DNA of 64,000 bases from Fen-1362 sp049516395 (GCA_049516395.1 JBEKTD010000003.1:124001-188000), one strand, 5' to 3'; shown: positions 16,447 to 25,370, counted from the first letter of the stretch. Translations and numbers: made by a program. The notes: generated by a model from the letters alone, not told the origin.

Positions 16447-17768
16447 CCTGCTGTGTCGTCTTTGCCGCCGATAAGATGCGTAACATTAAACCGCGAGAAC
16501 ATTTCGTGCTGTGACTGGGCGACTTTGCGCAATCCAGCGAGCGCATCGGCTGACTGGCCAAAGCCGGCAACAGCAATGGCGGCGGCGATTTCGGAAAGTT
16601 TCATATCATCGGGGGATTTGGCGGGCAGGAAACCATCCTTCGGTTCGGATACACGCGCCAGAATACCCCTTGCTACCAAGTACGACAGGACTTTTTTCGC
16701 GAATTCGGGCGGCATATTGAGTTTGGCGGCAATTGTTCCTGCTTCGACCGGGCCGTCGCCTGCCTTAAATGCGGAGGCGATTTCGCCTACTATATTCATT
16801 ATGGTCAAATCGCTGGCGATGAAATATTCTTCCTGTTTTTGTGCGGAAGCGATTTCGGCGGCGTCGAGTGTGCTGAGGTGCTGGGTGGTATAAGTGAGCT
16901 GCAGGCCGAAGAGAACAATTAGCCAGCTAAGATAAATCCAGAATACGCTCAGCGGTATCAATCCCAATGCTCCGTAAACCTGATTGTATGGGATGAATCT
17001 TATTACGTAGAGTTTGAATCCCCATTTGGCCAGCGTCCAGACAATCGCCGCGACAATTGCTCCCCAGATGGCGGCGCGGATTTTGACCTTGGTATTTGGA
17101 AGCAGCAGATAGAGCAGGAAAAATCCCGCGACCGAGGCGAAGTATGAAACCACGGCGGGGGCGGTATGCGAGAGCACGGTTTTTTGAATCTGGCTGATGG
17201 CGGCATATTTTGTGGCGACGTAAATCGCTGTAGCCAGCAGGAGGGGGGCAAGGGTCAAAATCGCCCAGTAATTGACGATTCTATGGAGAATGCTCCTGCT
17301 TATGCCGACGCCCCATATCTGGTCGAAGGCCGCCTCGATTGTCAAAAGCATCATCAATGCGGCGAATATGATAAGCACGGCCCCGAGGACCGCGATTGTT
17401 CCCTGGTTGAAGCCGGCGAAGACCTTGGCGACGATTGCGTCGAGATTGTCGGTGAGCTTTATATTGGAATTTGGATTCGCGGGGTCGGGATATTCGATTG
17501 TGGCAAGGTGCAGCTGCGTGTAAACGTAGTCCTTGATGTTCTGGCCGGCGTCCCGGTAAGCGGGGAAGAACTGGAAGACCATCAGCATAACGACTGCCAG
17601 CGGGACGATGCCGAACATTGTGTAATAGGATAGCGCTGCCGCCTGCTGGTCCGAGCGGTTTTTCTTTAGCAGCCGAAAGCAATGAATCCAGAGCTTAATC
17701 TGGAAAATCATAAATCTTCCGACTCTGCCGACTTGAGCGGTCGGAGTTGACAATATTTTATCGAACAT
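16443..17768 (-). CDS. YihY/BrkB-type membrane protein with C-terminal winged helix
   Basis: A 441-residue protein. Residues about 30-300 hold six hydrophobic segments and YihY/UPF0761 signatures (ALSYYTMFGIVPLAVV near the first helix; LPNTKVKIRAAIWGA; VYGALGLIPLSVFWIYLSWLIVLFG). Residues about 325-430 are hydrophilic and look like a winged helix-turn-helix domain (IMNIVGEIASAFKAGDGPVEAGTIAAKLN, then a second helix and VLSYLVARGILARV), absent from E. coli YihY. YihY proteins were once called ribonuclease BN, but that activity belongs elsewhere; their function is unresolved. The ATG at 17768 is preceded by GGGAGGTAA. The C-terminal domain may sense or regulate; this is inference. Confidence 0.75.
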   Translation of the reverse strand: MFDKILSTPTAQVGRVGRFMIFQIKLWIHCFRLLKKNRSDQQAAALSYYTMFGIVPLAVVMLMVFQFFPAYRDAGQNIKDYVYTQLHLATIEYPDPANPNSNIKLTDNLDAIVAKVFAGFNQGTIAVLGAVLIIFAALMMLLTIEAAFDQIWGVGISRSILHRIVNYWAILTLAPLLLATAIYVATKYAAISQIQKTVLSHTAPAVVSYFASVAGFFLLYLLLPNTKVKIRAAIWGAIVAAIVWTLAKWGFKLYVIRFIPYNQVYGALGLIPLSVFWIYLSWLIVLFGLQLTYTTQHLSTLDAAEIASAQKQEEYFIASDLTIMNIVGEIASAFKAGDGPVEAGTIAAKLNMPPEFAKKVLSYLVARGILARVSEPKDGFLPAKSPDDMKLSEIAAAIAVAGFGQSADALAGLRKVAQSQHEMFSRFNVTHLIGGKDDTAG

Positions 17769-17802
17769 ACTTTATTACCTCCCGGCTCGAATGGTTATTC
17801 GG

Positions 17803-20800
17803 TTATCTTCCCCTTTTGGCGCCTTCCATCAAAATCTCCAGGCCCGTTTGTACGGCCTGATTCTGGAGCATTTTTCCCACGTCGAGTTTTGGTTTATTCG
17901 GCGTTCCCTTAATATAAGCGGTTATCCTGCCCGACCCTGCTGTTTGGCCGGTTGTCATCGTTTTGCCGAGGGCGGTAACAGGCAGAGTTACGCTGAAGCT
18001 TTTGATTTCCCTGTTGGGGTCAACGGGAACGCTTCCGCTGAAATAAATGGGTCTGTTGCCGAGGTCCATCTCCATATCCGTATATTTGACAAAGCCGTTT
18101 CGCACCGTGAAGGGCGTCGGGTGAAGGGTTACCAAATCGCTTTGCGAACCGCCGATTACATTGAGTATCGCGCCAAACAGACCGGAGGACTGCATCCTGA
18201 CCTGCGTAAGCGAAATTGTGCCGGCGATATTGGCGTCTTCGGGTTTGCCTCCGGTTATGGGGACGGCGAGCTGGTCGCACTGGAAATTGGCGTTGCCGCT
18301 GATGCTCGATACGCCGAAGAAAATTGGGTTAACTTTTGCCAGCACCTTGTCTGCCATTTCCTTGTTTACCTGCACGTCCTTGACAATCTGCATCTGGCCC
18401 GGCGTTCTGAATATAGCGGGGTTCTTTTTGAAGTCGGCTGTGCCGCCGAAATTAAGCTGGCCGTTGTTGGCCGTCGAGGTAAATTGCGGAATGGTCAATA
18501 AACCTTTATCTACTTTTATATCCACGTTGGTTGTACCCACCTTGAGGCCCATATAGGAGACCTTGTCGAAGCCGACTTTGGCCTGCGCGTTGAGGTTCGC
18601 GAGCATCTGGTTGGGGTCGTTAGTCGGGTATTTGCTGGCGAAGCTGATTGAGTCCTGGCGTTTGCCTTCGATTTTCAGGTCAGCGGGCATAAAGGGCGAG
18701 AGTATTCCCGTAATCGCCTTCCAGTCGAAGTCGAGCTTTGCGGTTCCCTGTACGGAGCTGTTTTGTCCCTCGATTTTCTGCTGGACGCTGGCTTTGATTT
18801 TTATGTCGGGGCTTGTAATCTCCGCGTTATTGACAACAAGGGTTTTTGTCGTCGGGTTCACTTCCGCGTCGAGGATAATCGCGACGGGGTTCTGCGTAAA
18901 CGCCTCTTTACCGGGGGCTTTTACGAGCAGGTTTGAGATTTTTGTTGAATCGGTGGTGATTTTGTAGCTGCCGTCTTTGGAACTGAGCGTGATATTCGAA
19001 TCAACCATACCGCCGAACACGGTGTCTTTCGAAATCGCCTTTGTCATTACAAGGTATGGCTGGACTTTGGCGAGGTCGAGGCCTTTGACGGACGCGGTAA
19101 ACGAAATCGACTCTTTAACATCTGCGCCCATAGGGAGGCGTCCGTCTTTGACGCTGAACTGTCCTAAGCTTGTGTCTGCCTTGAACTGTTTTACCAGCAG
19201 AACATTGGTTTGTTTGTCAAGCGAGGCGGTTACATCAATCGCGGCATTCGGCTCACTGACGGCTATATCAGCGGTGGGATTTACCCGCAGATTCGATATT
19301 TTCGACGAGCAGGCAAGCATCGCGGTTTTTGCGTTGTTGGTTAGCTGCCCTTTGGCTGAGAACTGCCCGGCGAGCTTGTATTTGCCGATGTCGGCGAACT
19401 GTCCCAGCTCAGAGGCGGCTTTGGCGAGGTCAATCTGCGTATCGTAATTAAATATTTCAGCAGTGCCGTCGCAGTTGACGGTCGCGAAAGATGATGACAC
19501 GCCGATTTTTTCAAATTTTATATTTTCACCTTTGGCGGATATTTTCGCCTGTACCAGCACCGGCTCGGAGAGGGACACTGGTTTGCCGTCCATTGTGCCG
19601 GTGAGACCTTCGACGCTTACCTGTCCGGCCAACATTTTAACGCCCGTTTCGTTAACGGTCTGGACGCTGCCGACGAGCTTGCCGCCCGTTAATTTTGTCT
19701 GGCTATTGAGGCCCAGCGTTTTGGGTAGCATCGCCGCCACATCGGGCAGGTTGCATTCGAGATTCGCCTGCAATTCGTTTTTCGAGCCCTGTTTCATAAA
19801 TTCCGAAACAGACGCCAGTGACATCGGCGATGCTCCGTTGGCGTCGGCCCTGAACCAGTCGGTCGTGATATTCATTTTCCTGACGTTAACGAGATTTCCC
19901 TGCTGGCCGATTTCCACTGTGACGTTCAGGGCGTTGGTTTTTATCGTGTCCCCTTTAAGCTGCGGGGCGGTTATTTCGATGGAACTGCCCTGTACATCCA
20001 GGCCGGCGTTTTCTACGACACCATCCTTCATCTCGCCTTTCAAATGCGCCGAAACTGTACCCTTGGCGGTTACATCGACGCCCGCGAGAGCCAATATGGA
20101 TTCCAACTGGCTCAAGCTCAGATTGTTCACGTCGGCTGTAATATTTGCGGTTGCTTTGCTTAAGTCCCAGTTTTTACCCGGAGTCAGGTCGCCGCGGGCG
20201 TTCACCGCCGAGGCGGCTCCCTGCCCGGCGATACTGGCGTCCAGGGTGAGAGTAGTTTTTTCGCCGGGCCCGAGAAGGGCCACTTTGGTGTTTATCTTCG
20301 AGACCTCGACTGTGCCGCGTTTATCTTTTATTTTTATGTCCCCGTCTTTTACGACGAGGTCCATTTTTTTGATTGGCACGCCGGCAGAGGTTTCGGGTTT
20401 GCCTTTGGCTGCTGGTTTAGCAGCGGTCTTCTGCGTCTCGGCGGCTTTTTGTTTCATTTTATCAACATCTATTTCCACCTTCGGCTCATCGATTACCGTT
20501 TCGCCGAAGGAAAGGTTGCCGGCCAGCAGCGCGCCGTAATCGGGTCTGGTTGAGACGCCTTTTACGGCGACTGAAAGACCCCGGTCGGCGTTTTTGAAAC
20601 TGATATTGGTAACGCTGATACCTTTGAGCCAGCTCATTGACAGTTTAGTAAAGTCGATAGCCCCCGCGCCTGAGGCGTTGGCTTTCGAGAGTATCAGTTT
20701 ACGTCCGCTTTCGCTGGAGACATACGCCGGGACAATGAACGCCACCAGCACAATCACCAGCAAAAGCAGAATAACCACTGCGCCTGCCGTGATTTTTAAT

Positions 20801-20853
20801 ATCTTTTTGCCGGTTTTTTTCTTTGTTGTTGTGTTGTTTTCCGAAGCTTCCAT
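17803..20853 (-). CDS. AsmA-like large inner-membrane/periplasmic protein
   Basis: A protein of 1016 residues with a single N-terminal membrane helix (ILKITAGAVVILLLLVIVLVAFIVPAYV) and a very long periplasmic part made of repeated beta strands. The sequence around YGALLAGNLSFGETVIDEPKVEID, and the later repeats of GxVQTVNETG/GxF-type strands, match the AsmA/TamB/YhdP-like pattern, proteins proposed to bridge the envelope and carry phospholipids. The C-terminus carries the usual AsmA_2 like region. ATG20853 has GGGGA 7 bases upstream; the frame is open to 20904. It is the last gene after frr in the rpsB block, separated by a repeat-rich gap. Lipid-transfer function is inferred. Confidence 0.7.
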   Translation of the reverse strand: MEASENNTTTKKKTGKKILKITAGAVVILLLLVIVLVAFIVPAYVSSESGRKLILSKANASGAGAIDFTKLSMSWLKGISVTNISFKNADRGLSVAVKGVSTRPDYGALLAGNLSFGETVIDEPKVEIDVDKMKQKAAETQKTAAKPAAKGKPETSAGVPIKKMDLVVKDGDIKIKDKRGTVEVSKINTKVALLGPGEKTTLTLDASIAGQGAASAVNARGDLTPGKNWDLSKATANITADVNNLSLSQLESILALAGVDVTAKGTVSAHLKGEMKDGVVENAGLDVQGSSIEITAPQLKGDTIKTNALNVTVEIGQQGNLVNVRKMNITTDWFRADANGASPMSLASVSEFMKQGSKNELQANLECNLPDVAAMLPKTLGLNSQTKLTGGKLVGSVQTVNETGVKMLAGQVSVEGLTGTMDGKPVSLSEPVLVQAKISAKGENIKFEKIGVSSSFATVNCDGTAEIFNYDTQIDLAKAASELGQFADIGKYKLAGQFSAKGQLTNNAKTAMLACSSKISNLRVNPTADIAVSEPNAAIDVTASLDKQTNVLLVKQFKADTSLGQFSVKDGRLPMGADVKESISFTASVKGLDLAKVQPYLVMTKAISKDTVFGGMVDSNITLSSKDGSYKITTDSTKISNLLVKAPGKEAFTQNPVAIILDAEVNPTTKTLVVNNAEITSPDIKIKASVQQKIEGQNSSVQGTAKLDFDWKAITGILSPFMPADLKIEGKRQDSISFASKYPTNDPNQMLANLNAQAKVGFDKVSYMGLKVGTTNVDIKVDKGLLTIPQFTSTANNGQLNFGGTADFKKNPAIFRTPGQMQIVKDVQVNKEMADKVLAKVNPIFFGVSSISGNANFQCDQLAVPITGGKPEDANIAGTISLTQVRMQSSGLFGAILNVIGGSQSDLVTLHPTPFTVRNGFVKYTDMEMDLGNRPIYFSGSVPVDPNREIKSFSVTLPVTALGKTMTTGQTAGSGRITAYIKGTPNKPKLDVGKMLQNQAVQTGLEILMEGAKRGR

Positions 20854-20896
20854 AGGATAATCCCCAAAATCGAATAAATCTAAATTACATTCCTCG

Positions 20897-20992
20897 ATTG
20901 ACAATTAAGAATTGAGAATGAAGAATTGAGAAACACTCCAGCGGTCGTTTTTTTTGAATTTTTAATTTTTCGTTCTAAATTCTCAATTCTGA
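20897..20992. repeat. Two heptanucleotide arrays (ATTGAGA and ATTCTNA types)
   Basis: Five units at 20897-20931 (ATTGACA, ATTAAGA, ATTGAGA, ATGAAGA, ATTGAGA) and three at 20972-20992 (GTTCTAA, ATTCTCA, ATTCTGA). The second array is close to the reverse complement of the first, so the pair could form a long stem between frr and the AsmA-like gene. Confidence 0.75.
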
Positions 20993-20994
20993 TT

Positions 20995-21555
20995 CTAACC
21001 CTGCATTATTTCATCCGACTTGTGCTTGACCATATGGTCAATCTTGTCGGTATATTGTTTGGCCATATCGTCAAGCTGCTTTTTGCCTTTTTCCATCTCG
21101 TCTTCGGTTATCAGCTTGCCTTGTTCTTCTTTTTCAAGGGTTTTTATTTCGTCTCTTCGGACATTTCGGACGCTGACCTTCGCCTGTTCACCAAAGCCCT
21201 TGATTTGATGCACTATTTGTCTCCTTCGCTCCTCGGTAAGTGCCGGCACATTAAGGCGAATGACTTTGCCATCGACCATAGGCGTCAAACCAACGTCGCT
21301 GGCGAGTATGGCCTTGTCGATATCCTTGATTGAGCCGGGGTCGAAGGGTTTGACTAAAATCATATCCGACTGAGGCGTTGACAACGCGGCAAGCGCCTTC
21401 AGCGGCGTCGGGTTGCCATAATACTCGACCCTTATATTTTCAACAAGGCCCGTCGATGCCATGCCCGTGCGAACGCCTTTAAGCTCGTCCAGCAGGACGT
21501 CCGCCGCCTTTTTCATTTTATTTTCACTGTTTGTCATTATCTCTTTAACGGGCAT
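20995..21555 (-). CDS. frr: Ribosome recycling factor
   Basis: It splits post-termination ribosomes together with EF-G. The 186-residue length and the family pattern are standard: EIMTNSENKMKKAADVLLDELKGVRTGMAS at the start (domain I), then the VEYYGNPTPLKALAALSTPQ core, the PFDPGSIKDIDKAIL segment and the PALTEERRRQIVHQIK signature, ending with the helix KKQLDDMAKQYTDKID. The gene follows pyrH with 16 bases between, as in the classic rpsB-tsf-pyrH-frr operon, so it is co-transcribed. The end of the gene touches the heptanucleotide array at 20972-20992. Confidence 0.97.
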   Translation of the reverse strand: MPVKEIMTNSENKMKKAADVLLDELKGVRTGMASTGLVENIRVEYYGNPTPLKALAALSTPQSDMILVKPFDPGSIKDIDKAILASDVGLTPMVDGKVIRLNVPALTEERRRQIVHQIKGFGEQAKVSVRNVRRDEIKTLEKEEQGKLITEDEMEKGKKQLDDMAKQYTDKIDHMVKHKSDEIMQG

Positions 21556-21571
21556 ATCTTGTCTCCATCCA

Positions 21572-22288
21572 TTAAGAAATCACGGTTCCTACCGGTTCGC
21601 CGCGAATGGCTTTGCTAAGGTTGCCGGTTTTGAAGATGTTAATAACTACGATGGGGATTTTATTGTCCCGGCACAAGCTTACGGCCGAATGGTCCATCAC
21701 GCGGAGGTTCTTTTCGAGGACATCCTGGTATGACAGCTTCTCAAAAAGCTTCGCACCGGGGTTTTTCTTGGGGTCATCGCTGTAAACGCCGTCAACCGTG
21801 GTCGCTTTAATCAGCAAATCCGCCTCAAGCTCGGCGGCACGCAGGGCTGCACAGGTATCGGTTGTGAAAAACGGGTTGCCGGTTCCGCCCGCCAGTATGA
21901 CAACCCTTCCCTGCTCGAAATGCCTCAGCGCTCTTCGGCGTATAAACCGCTCGCACATTGCCTCGACCTCTATTGCGCTCATCACGCGAGTTGTCGTCCC
22001 CAATTTTTCAAGCGTTTCCTGCAGTGCGCAGGCGTTGATAATCGTCGTGAGCATACCCATATAATCCGCGGTATTTCGCGGTATCGATGTCTTTTTTGCG
22101 AATTTTTCCCCCCGGATAAAGTTTCCTGCGCCGACAACGACGGCGACCTGCGGGCCAAGCTTGTTAATCTCGGCAATCCTGCTGGCTATGGATTCGAGCT
22201 GCTCGCCGTCAATCCCGAATCCGCCCTGTTCGCAAAAGCTTTCCCCCGATAATTTCAGCAATACCCGCTTGTATTTGCTCGCTGGCAT
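21572..22288 (-). CDS. pyrH: Uridylate (UMP) kinase
   Basis: It phosphorylates UMP to UDP for pyrimidine nucleotide supply. The 238-residue protein has the amino-acid-kinase fold: VLLKLSGESF at the start, VVVGAGNFIRG (nucleotide loop), DYMGMLTTIINA, ILAGGTGNPFFTTDT and LIKATTVDGVYSDDPKK, ending with NIFKTGNLSKAIRGEPVGTVI. All canonical motifs are present. It follows tsf by 52 bases and precedes frr by 16 bases. Position and sequence agree with the conserved bacterial translation operon. Confidence 0.97.
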   Translation of the reverse strand: MPASKYKRVLLKLSGESFCEQGGFGIDGEQLESIASRIAEINKLGPQVAVVVGAGNFIRGEKFAKKTSIPRNTADYMGMLTTIINACALQETLEKLGTTTRVMSAIEVEAMCERFIRRRALRHFEQGRVVILAGGTGNPFFTTDTCAALRAAELEADLLIKATTVDGVYSDDPKKNPGAKLFEKLSYQDVLEKNLRVMDHSAVSLCRDNKIPIVVINIFKTGNLSKAIRGEPVGTVIS

Positions 22289-22340
22289 TTTTCGTTCCCC
22301 GCATCCTTCCGGGTCGGCGAAAATATATCCGGCAGACCGC

Positions 22341-23207
22341 TTACCCGACGTCGAAACGCACGAATTTTTTCAGCGTTGCCTTGCCGCCTGCCGACCTGGC
22401 GGCCTCTTCCAGGACCTGCGCCACTGTTTTTGTGTCATCCTTTACGAATTTCTGGTCAAGAAGGCAGTTGTCCTCGAAGAATTTCTTCAGTTTGCCTTCG
22501 ACTATTTTATCCACGATATTTGCCGGCTTGTTTTTCACCTGGTCGGCGTAAATACTCTTTTCCTGCTCGATTACCTTGGGGTCGATACCCGATTTATCCA
22601 AGGCAAGCGGTTTTGTCGCGGTAATGTGCATCGCAATATCCGCGCCGGTCCGCTTGAGTTCGTCTGATGATGCTACTTTCGCGTCGCTTGCGGAAATCTC
22701 CAGCATCGTTCCGACTTTTTTATTGAAATGGATATAAGTGCTGATAAGGCCCGGGCCGTCGAGATTGAATTTAGCGTAGTCGCCGACCTCGGTTTTTTCG
22801 CCGGTTTTGCTTACCAATTCCGTGATAACGTCGCCGAATTTTTTGCCGCCTACGGCTGTTTCCAGGATATTCCCTGCGCCATTGTTTTTGGCGCAAACCA
22901 TACCGTATTCGGCTAATTTTTCCGCCGCTGCTTTGAAATCGTCGTTGTTGGCGACAAAATCTGTCTCACAGCACAATGATGCAAGGACAGCTGTTTTGCC
23001 GTCCGGGCTGATTTTGCCGACAACTAAGCCCTGGGTAGTTGCGCGTTCGGCGCGTTTGGCCAAGGTTGCGAGGCCTTTTTTCCGCAGTATTGCCATTGCC
23101 TCATCCATATTGCCGTTTGCTTCTTCGAGCGCCTTCTTGCAGTCCATCATACCCTGGCCGCTCATCTTGCGAAGTTTAACTACCAGTGCTGTTGCGATTT
23201 CCGCCAT
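22341..23207 (-). CDS. tsf: Elongation factor Ts
   Basis: The GDP/GTP exchange factor for EF-Tu; 288 residues, typical length. Family signatures are visible: LRKMSGQGMMDCKKALEEANGN at the N-terminus (EF-Ts signature 1), TTQGLVVGKI, and ASLCCETDFVANNDDF (signature 2) with the CETDFVA core that contacts EF-Tu. The dimerisation half follows (VASSDELKRTGADIAMHITATKPLALDK). It lies 49 bases after rpsB and 52 before pyrH, co-directional. No oddity seen. Confidence 0.97.
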   Translation of the reverse strand: MAEIATALVVKLRKMSGQGMMDCKKALEEANGNMDEAMAILRKKGLATLAKRAERATTQGLVVGKISPDGKTAVLASLCCETDFVANNDDFKAAAEKLAEYGMVCAKNNGAGNILETAVGGKKFGDVITELVSKTGEKTEVGDYAKFNLDGPGLISTYIHFNKKVGTMLEISASDAKVASSDELKRTGADIAMHITATKPLALDKSGIDPKVIEQEKSIYADQVKNKPANIVDKIVEGKLKKFFEDNCLLDQKFVKDDTKTVAQVLEEAARSAGGKATLKKFVRFDVG

Positions 23208-23255
23208 TTCGAAAACTCCTGCTAAAAAACCTTTTCGGTATTATTGTTTTTTTTA

Positions 23256-24083
23256 TTACTGTGCCTGTCCGCCACTGGGCTGAGAAGCTTCGCCTGTTGC
23301 TTCAGGGGCCTGCTCTGCTTCCGGCTTATCCGCACGTGCCATGACGGTTCTTTTTGACCTGATGTGCCTGGGTTTTGCTGCGACGTCTTTGCGGATTGTG
23401 TCCATTGTCTTGCCGTGGGCGACCGCGTCGGCAAGCTCGTTTAAGAGCAAGCTTATCGCTCTAATCGAGTCGTCGTTGGCCGGAATGACCACATCAACTG
23501 TGTCGGGGTCGCAATCCGTATCGATAATCCCGATGGTGGTTATGCCAAGTTTCCGGGCTTCGCGCAGGGCGAGGTATTCTTTTTTGCAGTCAACTACAAC
23601 GACGACGCCCGGCAGCCGACTCATTCTGCGAATACCGTCCATATTGCTTTTTATTTTGCGCAGCTCGCGTTTGAGCCGGGACGCCTGCTTTTTGCTCTGC
23701 GATTCGAGCGTGCCTGCTTCCTGCATCCCTTCCAGTTCTTCGAGCCGCTGGACGCGCGAGCGTATCGTCCTGAAATTCGTGAGTGTTCCGCCAAGCCAGC
23801 GGTCCGAGACGAAGTGCATACCGCACTTTTCCGCCGAGGCCTCAACCGCCTTTTGTGCCTGCCTTTTGGTTCCCACGAATACGACGTCTTTACCCGAGGA
23901 TACGACGTCCACCAGCAGTTTCCTGGCGATTACCAGGCCTGCCAAGGTCTTGCGAACGTCGATGATGTGTATCTGCCCGCGTTTGCCAAAAATAAAAGGC
24001 CCCATCTTGGGGTTCCATCTGTTTGCGCTGTGTCCAAAATGGACGCCTGCACTAATCAACTCTTTTGCCAACTCTTTAGCCAC
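23256..24083 (-). CDS. rpsB: Ribosomal protein S2
   Basis: A small-subunit protein of 275 residues that binds at the head-body junction of the 30S subunit. Canonical motifs: ISAGVHFGHSANRWNPKM at the start, FIFGKRGQIHIIDVRKT, FVSDRWLGGTLTNFRTI, and IGIIDTDCDPDTVD with PANDDSIRAI. The C-terminus has an extra about 25-residue acidic/Ala-rich tail (ADKPEAEQAPEA). The start is GTG24083: GGAGG lies 5 bases upstream, whereas the longer frame from TTG24095 would place GGAGG inside the coding region. A promoter TTGACA-17-TAAATT lies about 70 bases upstream. First gene of the translation operon. Confidence 0.97.
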   Translation of the reverse strand: MAKELAKELISAGVHFGHSANRWNPKMGPFIFGKRGQIHIIDVRKTLAGLVIARKLLVDVVSSGKDVVFVGTKRQAQKAVEASAEKCGMHFVSDRWLGGTLTNFRTIRSRVQRLEELEGMQEAGTLESQSKKQASRLKRELRKIKSNMDGIRRMSRLPGVVVVVDCKKEYLALREARKLGITTIGIIDTDCDPDTVDVVIPANDDSIRAISLLLNELADAVAHGKTMDTIRKDVAAKPRHIRSKRTVMARADKPEAEQAPEATGEASQPSGGQAQ

Positions 24084-24149
24084 AAAGACCTCCAAAAACC
24101 TTAATTAAAGAAACATGTATCGGTACCGAAACCGAAAACCAAACCTGAA

Positions 24150-24178
24150 AATTTAGTTTAAAGTTGTTGCAATGTCAA
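24150..24178 (-). promoter_or_regulatory. Predicted sigma-70 promoter of rpsB operon
   Basis: On the minus strand TTGACA (24178-24173) is followed after 17 bases by TAAATT (24155-24150). The start of transcription would be near 24143, giving a leader of about 60 bases. Confidence 0.7.
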
Positions 24179-24360
24179 GCTTTTTAGCACATTAGAACTA
24201 CTGATATACCTGCCGGTGGCGTCCAAGTAAAGGAAAAACCCCGATTTGACGGCTAAAATGATATGAAAACGACGGCTGCGGGCGATATTTGGCCGGTTAA
24301 TCGGGGATAAAATGCCCCCTGTCTGCCGCCTGAAAAGCAAAAAAAACCTTAAAAAAGTTG

Positions 24361-24389
24361 TTGAATTACAAAAGGTCTTAAGCTATTTT
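24361..24389 (+). promoter_or_regulatory. Predicted promoter of first cold-shock gene
   Basis: TTGAAT (24361-24366), 17 bases, TATTTT (24384-24389). A start near 24396 puts the leader hairpin (24401 onward) at the very 5' end of the transcript. Confidence 0.5.
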
Positions 24390-24400
24390 GTCACCGTGTA

Positions 24401-24451
24401 AAGGGCGCTTTTAAACAATCCTCGCAAAAGCGCCTTCGCGAAACAGCGAGG
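24401..24451 (+). promoter_or_regulatory. Structured 5' leader of cold-shock gene
   Basis: Arm 24401-24412 (AAGGGCGCTTTT) pairs with 24426-24436 (AAAAGCGCCTT) with one bulge. CCTCGC (24420-24425) in its loop can instead pair with GCGAGG (24446-24451). The two pairings share the loop, so they could be alternative states or a pseudoknot. Cold-shock mRNAs are known to be controlled by leader structure; the link here is inference. Confidence 0.45.
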
Positions 24452-24482
24452 AGCCGGCGGTATGGGTTAAAAGGAGAAACAC

Positions 24483-24686
24483 GTGGCTACAGGTAAAGTA
24501 AAATGGTTCAATGAGAAAAAAGGTTTTGGTTTTATCGTTCCCGACGACGGCAGCGAGGATGTGTTTGTTCATCACTCCAAGATTGCTGCCGAGGGCTTCA
24601 GGACGCTAAAAGAAGGTCAGGCGGTGGAATACACTCTCGCTCAGGGCAAGAAAGGCCCGGAAGCGACAGACGTTAAACCTTCCTAA
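24483..24686 (+). CDS. cspA: Cold-shock protein (CspA family)
   Basis: A 67-residue single cold-shock domain that binds single-stranded nucleic acid as an RNA chaperone. The RNP1 motif KGFGFI and RNP2 motif VFVHHSKI are intact, followed by LKEGQAVEYTLAQG and KGPEATDV. It starts with GTG24483 behind an AAGGAG site 6 bases upstream. A promoter, a structured leader and an intrinsic terminator (24713-24740) enclose it as a single-gene unit. The paralogue at 59148 also starts with GTG. Confidence 0.95.
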   Translation: MATGKVKWFNEKKGFGFIVPDDGSEDVFVHHSKIAAEGFRTLKEGQAVEYTLAQGKKGPEATDVKPS

Positions 24687-24712
24687 AACGGTTTGCCGAA
24701 CGAAAAACCTGT

Positions 24713-24740
24713 GGTCCCGCCCTAAAAGCGGGACCTTTTT
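24713..24740 (+). terminator. Intrinsic terminator after cspA
   Basis: GGTCCCGC (24713-24720) pairs with GCGGGACC (24728-24735), loop of seven, then TTTTT. Confidence 0.9.
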
Positions 24741-24830
24741 ATACGCAGAAAATCATAAGTTATGATTCAATCGCATAAATTGTGTTCCCGAATCGTTAAG
24801 CCGCATACCTTTTTTGAAAGAGTTGCCCGG

Positions 24831-25370
24831 ATGCGCACAAGACGGAACGTGAACGATTTTATTGTTATTTTTATGGTGGTTATAACTATGGCAATTACTA
24901 ATAAACCCTCATTCGCAAACGCTAAAGACACTAATATTCCCGACATAAACGGTCTTGCGCATATATGCGTGTTTACGAGTGATATGTCCAAGGCGCTGAC
25001 TTTTTATACTGATACGCTCGGTTTTGAAGTGGTTCACAGGACACATCTGGATTCGGGGTATGGTTTTGGGCTGGTTCGCCGAGGCTCGTGCATAATCGAG
25101 CTTCTTGAGCCGGATGATGCTAACCAAATGAAATCGAGAGCATCGCGCCCTATCGACCATATTGCCATTGAGGTCAAGGATATCAACACTGTTGTCGCCA
25201 AGCTCAAAGCCAAAGGAGTCAGCTTCTCCACTCCGATTATAGATGACCCGAACATGATGGGCGGTGTCAGGATAGCTTTTTTTACGGGGGCGTCGGGGGA
25301 GGTATTCGAGTTGTTCGAATATCTTAAACCTGTACCGGCCATTCACGACGCTAAAGCCGCTAAAGATTAA
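24831..25370 (+). CDS. Exported VOC (glyoxalase-like) superfamily protein
   Basis: About 179 residues. From ATG24831 the start MRTRRNVNDFIVIFMVVITMA reads as a signal peptide, with a possible cleavage after SFANA. The mature part is a single VOC domain of two beta-alpha-beta-beta-beta modules: HICVFTSDMSKALTFYTDTLGF and later DHIAIEVKDINTVVAKLK, with E in VIELLEPDD-type and EVFELFEY positions that usually hold metal ligands. Family members include glyoxalase I and extradiol dioxygenases, but the substrate cannot be read. An exported VOC protein is unusual. The stretch CCCTCATTCGCAAACGCTAA at 24906-24925 resembles half of a family-2 hairpin repeat. The frame is open to 24762. Confidence 0.65.
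   Translation: MRTRRNVNDFIVIFMVVITMAITNKPSFANAKDTNIPDINGLAHICVFTSDMSKALTFYTDTLGFEVVHRTHLDSGYGFGLVRRGSCIIELLEPDDANQMKSRASRPIDHIAIEVKDINTVVAKLKAKGVSFSTPIIDDPNMMGGVRIAFFTGASGEVFELFEYLKPVPAIHDAKAAKD

Noticed and set aside
19463..20539. Long plus-strand open frame of 358 residues opposite the AsmA-like gene
   Set aside because: It is antisense to a well-supported gene with a membrane helix and beta-repeat pattern; it lacks a ribosome site and looks like mirrored codon bias.
22161..24108. Plus-strand frames opposite pyrH, tsf and rpsB
   Set aside because: Shadow frames of highly conserved translation genes.
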